DNA from: JAEULH01 sp034382075
GTDB lineage: Bacteria; Pseudomonadota; Alphaproteobacteria; Rhodospirillales; Defluviicoccaceae
Direction of reading: 5' to 3'
Assembly (NCBI GenBank): GCA_034382075.1
Contig: JAXMOZ010000006.1
Span: 1 to 64,000, forward strand
DNA: 64,000 bases
The position numbers and the translations under genes are program-made. Shown here piece after piece: positions 60,548-64,000 of this stretch. Numbering within the stretch: the first letter of the stretch is position 1; the number at the start of each line of letters is the position of its first letter. Below the pieces are notes generated by a model. That model saw nothing but the letters and a program-made list of their open reading frames with translations. It did not search any database and was not told the origin of the DNA.

Positions 60548-62973
60548 GCCCGGACGGTCCGGCGGTGGCCGTGGCCGCCGCTGCGGGGGCGACCGCGGTG
60601 CGCCGCTGCCGGCATTGCGGCCTGCCGGTGGGCGCCGAATCCCCCGCGGGCCAGGGCGGGTTCTGCTGTTCCGGCTGTGCCGCGGCCTACGCGCTGGTCG
60701 CGGGGCTTGGCCTCGACGACTACTACCGCAGGCGCAGCATCGACCCCAACCAGCGGCCGCTGAAGCCGGACGAGGAGCCGTCCCTCGACCTCTCCGGCTA
60801 CATCAGCGGCGACGAAGGCGTCAGCCGCGTCAACCTGGTGGTGGAGGGGCTGCACTGCGCCGCCTGCGTTTGGCTGATCGAGACGGTTCTGTCGCGCCAG
60901 CCGGGCGTGGTCTCCGCCCGGGTCAATATGACCACCCGCAGGCTCGCCCTCGCCTGGCGCGCGGACGAAACCGACGCCGATGCCCTCGTCGGCACCGTCG
61001 CCAGGCTCGGCTACCGCCTGGTCCCGTTCGACGCCGGCCGGATCGACAGCGAGCGCAAGCGCCGCGAGCGCGAGCTGGTCCGGGCGATGGCGGTCGCCGG
61101 CTTCGCCGCCGGCAACGTTATGCTGCTGTCGGTGTCGGTCTGGGCCGGCGCCAACCAGGGCATGGGCCCGGCGACCCGCGATCTGCTCCACTGGATTTCG
61201 GCGCTGGTCGCGATGCCGGCGATCGCCTACGCCGGGCGGCCGTTCTTCCGCTCGGCGCTGTCGGTGCTGCGGATGGGGCGCACCAACATGGACGTGCCGA
61301 TCTCCATCGGCGTCCTGCTGGCCACCGCGATGAGCCTTTACCAGACCGCGCGGGGCGCCGAGCACGCCTATTTCGACTCGGCCGTCGGGCTGCTGTTCTT
61401 CCTCCTGGTGGGCCGCTACCTCGACCTGCTCGCCCGCGGCCGCGCCCGCTCGGCCGCCGAGCACCTGCTGGCGCTGGGCTCCGCCGCGGTCACGGTGCTC
61501 GAGCCGGGCGGCGGCAAGCGGGTGCTGGCGCCGTCTAGGGTGGAGCCGGGGATGACCGTGCTGGTGGCCGCCGGCGAGCGCATCGGCGTCGACGGCAGGA
61601 TTGCGGGCGGCGCGAGCGAGATCGACACCGGCCTCATCGACGGCGAGAGCATCCCCAAGGCGGCCGGGCCGGGCACGTCCGTTTTCGCCGGCACCCTGAA
61701 CCTGGCCGCGCCGCTGACCATCACCGTCACCGCCACCGGCGAAAGCACCCTGCTCGCCGAGATCGCCCGGCTGATCGAGGCGGCGGAACAGCAGCGCGGC
61801 CGCTACGTCGCCTTGGCCGACCGGGTGGCGAGGCTGTATGCGCCCGTCGTCCATGGCCTCGCCTTGGCGACCTTCCTGGGCTGGTGGCTCGGCGCGGGCG
61901 CGCCCTGGCAGGAGGCGCTGCTCATCGCCATCGCCGTCCTGATCATCACCTGCCCCTGCGCCCTCGCGCTCGCCGTGCCGGTGGTCCAGGTGATCGCCTC
62001 GGGCCGGCTGCTCAGGCGCGGGATCCTGGTGAAGTCGGGAACGGCGCTGGAGCGGCTGGCCAATGCCGACACGGTGGTCTTCGACAAGACCGGGACGCTG
62101 ACCCGCGGCCGACCGCGCCTGGTTGAGGCTCCCGGCGGCAGCGACCGAGAAGCGCTGGCCGAGGCGGCGGCCGTGGCCGCGGCGAGCCGCCATCCGCTCG
62201 CCCGGGCGCTGGTCAGGGCCGCCGAGGCGGACGGGTTCGCCGTCACCCCCGCAGCCGACGTCCGCGAGCTGCCGGGCGCGGGCCTGGAACGCACGACCGC
62301 AGAAGGCGCTCTGCGGCTCGGCAGCCGCGCCTTTGCCGCACCGGCCGAGGCAAGCCGCGGCGACAACGACGCGGCCTCCGGTCCCGAGCTGTGGCTTTCG
62401 CGCCCCGGGCGGGAGCCGGTTCGCTTCGCCTTTACCGACGAGCTGCGCGAGGACGCGCGCTCCGTCATCGCCGCGCTGCAGGCCCGCGGCTACGCCGTCG
62501 AGCTCCTGTCCGGCGACCGCGGCGCGGTGGTTGCCGCCGTTGCCGCCGAGGTCGGCATCGAGGACTGGCGCGCCGGCTGCTTGCCGGCGGAGAAGGTGCG
62601 CCGGCTGGAGGCGCTGGACAGGGAGGGCGCGCGGGTGCTCATGGTCGGCGACGGGCTGAACGACGCCCCCGCCCTGGCGGCGGCCGACGTGTCGCTGTCG
62701 CCGGCGACGGCGGTGGACGTGAGCCAAACGGCGGCGGATCTGGTCTTCCAGGGGGAGAGGCTGGCGCCGGTGCTGGAGGCGCTGGGCACGGCGCGGCGCG
62801 CCCGAACGCTGGTGCGCGAGAACCTGGCGCTGGCGTTTCTCTACAACGTCACCACCATCCCGCTTGCCATCGCCGGCCTGGTCACGCCCTTGATCGCCGC
62901 CATCGCCATGTCCACGTCGTCGATCGTGGTGATCCTCAACGCATTGCGGCTCAACCGCGGGAGGGCGTTCTAA
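60544..62973 (+). CDS. ccoI: copper-transporting P1B-type ATPase CcoI/FixI
   Basis: An 809-aa copper pump that feeds the cbb3 oxidase. An N-terminal Cys-rich module (CRHCGLPV, GGFCCSGCAAAY, about 21-50) precedes a heavy-metal-associated domain with GLHCAACVWLIE (about 104-115) and eight membrane segments. The CPC site is IITCPCALALAVP (near 473-485), the phosphorylation site DKTGTLT near 515, and the hinge GDGLNDAPAL near 705. GTG at 60544 is chosen because it overlaps the ccoH stop exactly; the frame upstream lies in ccoH. Confidence 0.95.
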   Translation: MSPDGPAVAVAAAAGATAVRRCRHCGLPVGAESPAGQGGFCCSGCAAAYALVAGLGLDDYYRRRSIDPNQRPLKPDEEPSLDLSGYISGDEGVSRVNLVVEGLHCAACVWLIETVLSRQPGVVSARVNMTTRRLALAWRADETDADALVGTVARLGYRLVPFDAGRIDSERKRRERELVRAMAVAGFAAGNVMLLSVSVWAGANQGMGPATRDLLHWISALVAMPAIAYAGRPFFRSALSVLRMGRTNMDVPISIGVLLATAMSLYQTARGAEHAYFDSAVGLLFFLLVGRYLDLLARGRARSAAEHLLALGSAAVTVLEPGGGKRVLAPSRVEPGMTVLVAAGERIGVDGRIAGGASEIDTGLIDGESIPKAAGPGTSVFAGTLNLAAPLTITVTATGESTLLAEIARLIEAAEQQRGRYVALADRVARLYAPVVHGLALATFLGWWLGAGAPWQEALLIAIAVLIITCPCALALAVPVVQVIASGRLLRRGILVKSGTALERLANADTVVFDKTGTLTRGRPRLVEAPGGSDREALAEAAAVAAASRHPLARALVRAAEADGFAVTPAADVRELPGAGLERTTAEGALRLGSRAFAAPAEASRGDNDAASGPELWLSRPGREPVRFAFTDELREDARSVIAALQARGYAVELLSGDRGAVVAAVAAEVGIEDWRAGCLPAEKVRRLEALDREGARVLMVGDGLNDAPALAAADVSLSPATAVDVSQTAADLVFQGERLAPVLEALGTARRARTLVRENLALAFLYNVTTIPLAIAGLVTPLIAAIAMSTSSIVVILNALRLNRGRAF

Positions 62974-62976
62974 GCC

Positions 62977-63156
62977 TTGGACGTCCTGCTCTACCTCATT
63001 CCGGCGGCGCTGGGCCTGGGTCTGATCGGCCTTTTCGGCTTCCTCTGGGCGGTGAAGTCCGGGCAGTACGACGACCTTGACGGGGCGGCGCACCGGATCC
63101 TGTTCGAGGACGACCCACCGCCGCCGGCCGAGCCGCCGCGCCCGGACCAGCGGTAG
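62977..63156 (+). CDS. ccoS: cbb3 oxidase maturation protein CcoS
   Basis: A 59-aa single-helix protein: DVLLYLIPAALGLGLIGLFG, then FLWAVKSGQYDDLDGAAHRI and a Pro-rich tail. FLWAVKSGQYDDLDG is the CcoS hallmark; CcoS is needed for cofactor insertion. The start is TTG at 62977, three bases after the ccoI stop, with CGGGAGGG just upstream. It closes the cluster. Confidence 0.9.
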   Translation: MDVLLYLIPAALGLGLIGLFGFLWAVKSGQYDDLDGAAHRILFEDDPPPPAEPPRPDQR

Positions 63157-63223
63157 AACGTCGCAGTCGAGGGAATGAGAATCCGCGTGTTCATTTCCGG
63201 CGCGGAAACGTAGAACGGGGATA

Positions 63224-63389
63224 CCCTCACCCCGACCCTCTCCCACTTGCGCGTTGCCGCGCGCGGGAGAGGGAGTCGATCGGTCGAAGCGCCGCCAGCC
63301 GGCCCTCGCCCCGCGGCAAAGCCGTGGGAGAGGGGCGCTTCGCGAAGCGAGGCGCGCCCGCGAGCTCTGGCGAGCGGGAGGGTGAGGGC
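63224..63389. repeat. CCCTCACCC...GGGTGAGGG compound repeat, copy 2
   Basis: A 166-bp element bounded by CCCTCAC and GTGAGGG, with CTCTCCCACTTGCGCGTTGC and AGAGGGGCGCTTCGCGAAGC inside. It matches 36583-36730 in reverse complement, with different middle parts. It fills most of the 295-bp gap after ccoS. Confidence 0.8.
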
Positions 63390-63451
63390 ATGATCCAAGC
63401 GTTCGGCGAAGCAACGGCAGCAGCTCCGTGTCGCGAAACGGCATCAGGCGG

Positions 63452-64000
63452 ATGATCACCACCCTCGCAGCGATTGCCCTCGGCTACGTCCTGGTCGTGG
63501 GTATGCTCTATGTCTTCCAGCGGAACCTGATGTTCCTGCCCGCTTCCCATGTCGGCAGCCCCGCGGCCGTGGGCGCCGGCGACATGCGCGAGGTGACGCT
63601 CGCGACCGCAGACGGGCTGACGCTCCGCTCCTGGTACAAGCCGGCCAGGGACGGCCAGCCGACGATGATCTATTTCCACGGCAACGGCGGCAACATCTCG
63701 GCCAGGGCCAAGCGCGTGCGCCCATACCTCAACGCCGGCCTCGGTGTCCTCCTGGTCGGCTACCGGGGTTACGGCGGCAACGCCGGCTCGCCCTCGGAAG
63801 AGGGGTTCTACGAGGATGCGCGGGCAGCGGCCCGCTTCGTCGAAGCCGAGAAGATCCCGTTCGACCAAGTGGTGCTCTACGGCGAGTCCTTGGGCAGCGC
63901 CGTCGCCATCCATCTCGCCGCGGAGCAGGCGGCGACCGGAAAGCCCTTTGCCGCCGTCGTCGGCGAGGGCGCGCCGTCGTCGGTGGTCGACGTCGCCGCC
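63452..64000 (+). CDS. alpha/beta hydrolase (BEM46-like), cut by the window end
   Basis: 183 codons are seen and the frame runs off the right edge. An N-terminal membrane anchor (MITTLAAIALGYVLVVGML) precedes the hydrolase core with YFHGNGGNISARA (oxyanion region, about 73-85), LLVGYRGYGGNAGSPSEEG and the nucleophile elbow VLYGESLGSAVA (Ser near 148). The His/Asp end lies outside. Probably a periplasm-facing, membrane-bound serine hydrolase; substrate unknown. Confidence 0.88.
   Translation, partial: MITTLAAIALGYVLVVGMLYVFQRNLMFLPASHVGSPAAVGAGDMREVTLATADGLTLRSWYKPARDGQPTMIYFHGNGGNISARAKRVRPYLNAGLGVLLVGYRGYGGNAGSPSEEGFYEDARAAARFVEAEKIPFDQVVLYGESLGSAVAIHLAAEQAATGKPFAAVVGEGAPSSVVDVAA

Noticed and set aside
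60517..63462. Long minus-strand open frame opposite ccoH-ccoI-ccoS
   Set aside because: Product is rich in Arg, Gly, Gln and His without domains; the plus strand holds three well-recognised genes.

Overview
The window is high-GC DNA (about 70 % GC by eye) from an alphaproteobacterium, most likely a Rhodospirillales-type or related environmental lineage. The evidence is a set of typically alphaproteobacterial genes: an Irr-type Fur regulator, a DUF1476 (F-ATPase zeta-like) protein, an SDHAF4/DUF1674 protein beside htpX, VPLPA-CTERM secreted proteins, a ccoNOQP-GHIS cluster, and the order rimP-nusA-ylxR-infB-rbfA-truB-rpsO-pnp. Taxonomy is inference; there is no rRNA gene to confirm it.

Layout. 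0.2-6.3 kb: threonylcarbamoyl-AMP synthase, CysQ, an M17 aminopeptidase and a TAXI solute-binding protein on the minus strand, then a plus-strand FAD-linked hydroxyacid dehydrogenase. 6.5-13.2 kb: an accessory block of minus-strand secreted proteins (two VPLPA-CTERM proteins, one unknown exported protein, one RTX protein) and a large TPR protein. 13.2-19.9 kb: SDHAF4, HtpX, RsmB, a decayed HigB/HigA-type toxin-antitoxin module, a heparinase-like protein and PurH. 20.0-29.7 kb: the translation/RNA cluster rimP to pnp, headed by a promoter and a terminator-like attenuator. 29.8-34.4 kb: a nitronate monooxygenase-like flavoprotein, then irr and a rubrerythrin / Fe-S oxidoreductase / DUF3501 operon whose promoter carries an Irr-type iron control element. 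34.4-36.8 kb: repeats, an SH3 protein and a D-2-hydroxyacid dehydrogenase.

36.8-45.6 kb (minus): an EamA transporter and a seven-gene Mrp/Mnh Na+/H+ antiporter operon mostly joined by ATGA overlaps, ending in two UspE-like universal stress proteins. 45.7-49.3 kb: DUF1476, an OxyR-like LysR regulator lacking the peroxidatic cysteine, a thioesterase, a frameshifted copy of the regulator's HTH end, an XRE regulator and an AT-richer patch. 49.3-54.4 kb (minus): RlmI-type methyltransferase, an AAA ATPase + DUF4276 pair that looks like a defence module, and gamma-glutamyltransferase. 54.9-63.2 kb (plus): the complete cbb3 oxidase operon with its assembly genes. The window ends inside an alpha/beta hydrolase gene.

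The most interesting signals are the broken toxin gene trapped between two copies of the rsmB 3' end, the Irr box placed just upstream of the -35 of the rubrerythrin operon, the rimP attenuator that leaves only a CTG candidate start, four perfect 16-bp repeats before purH, the ATPase/Toprim-like pair, the multi-domain TPR protein, and several families of dispersed palindromic repeats.
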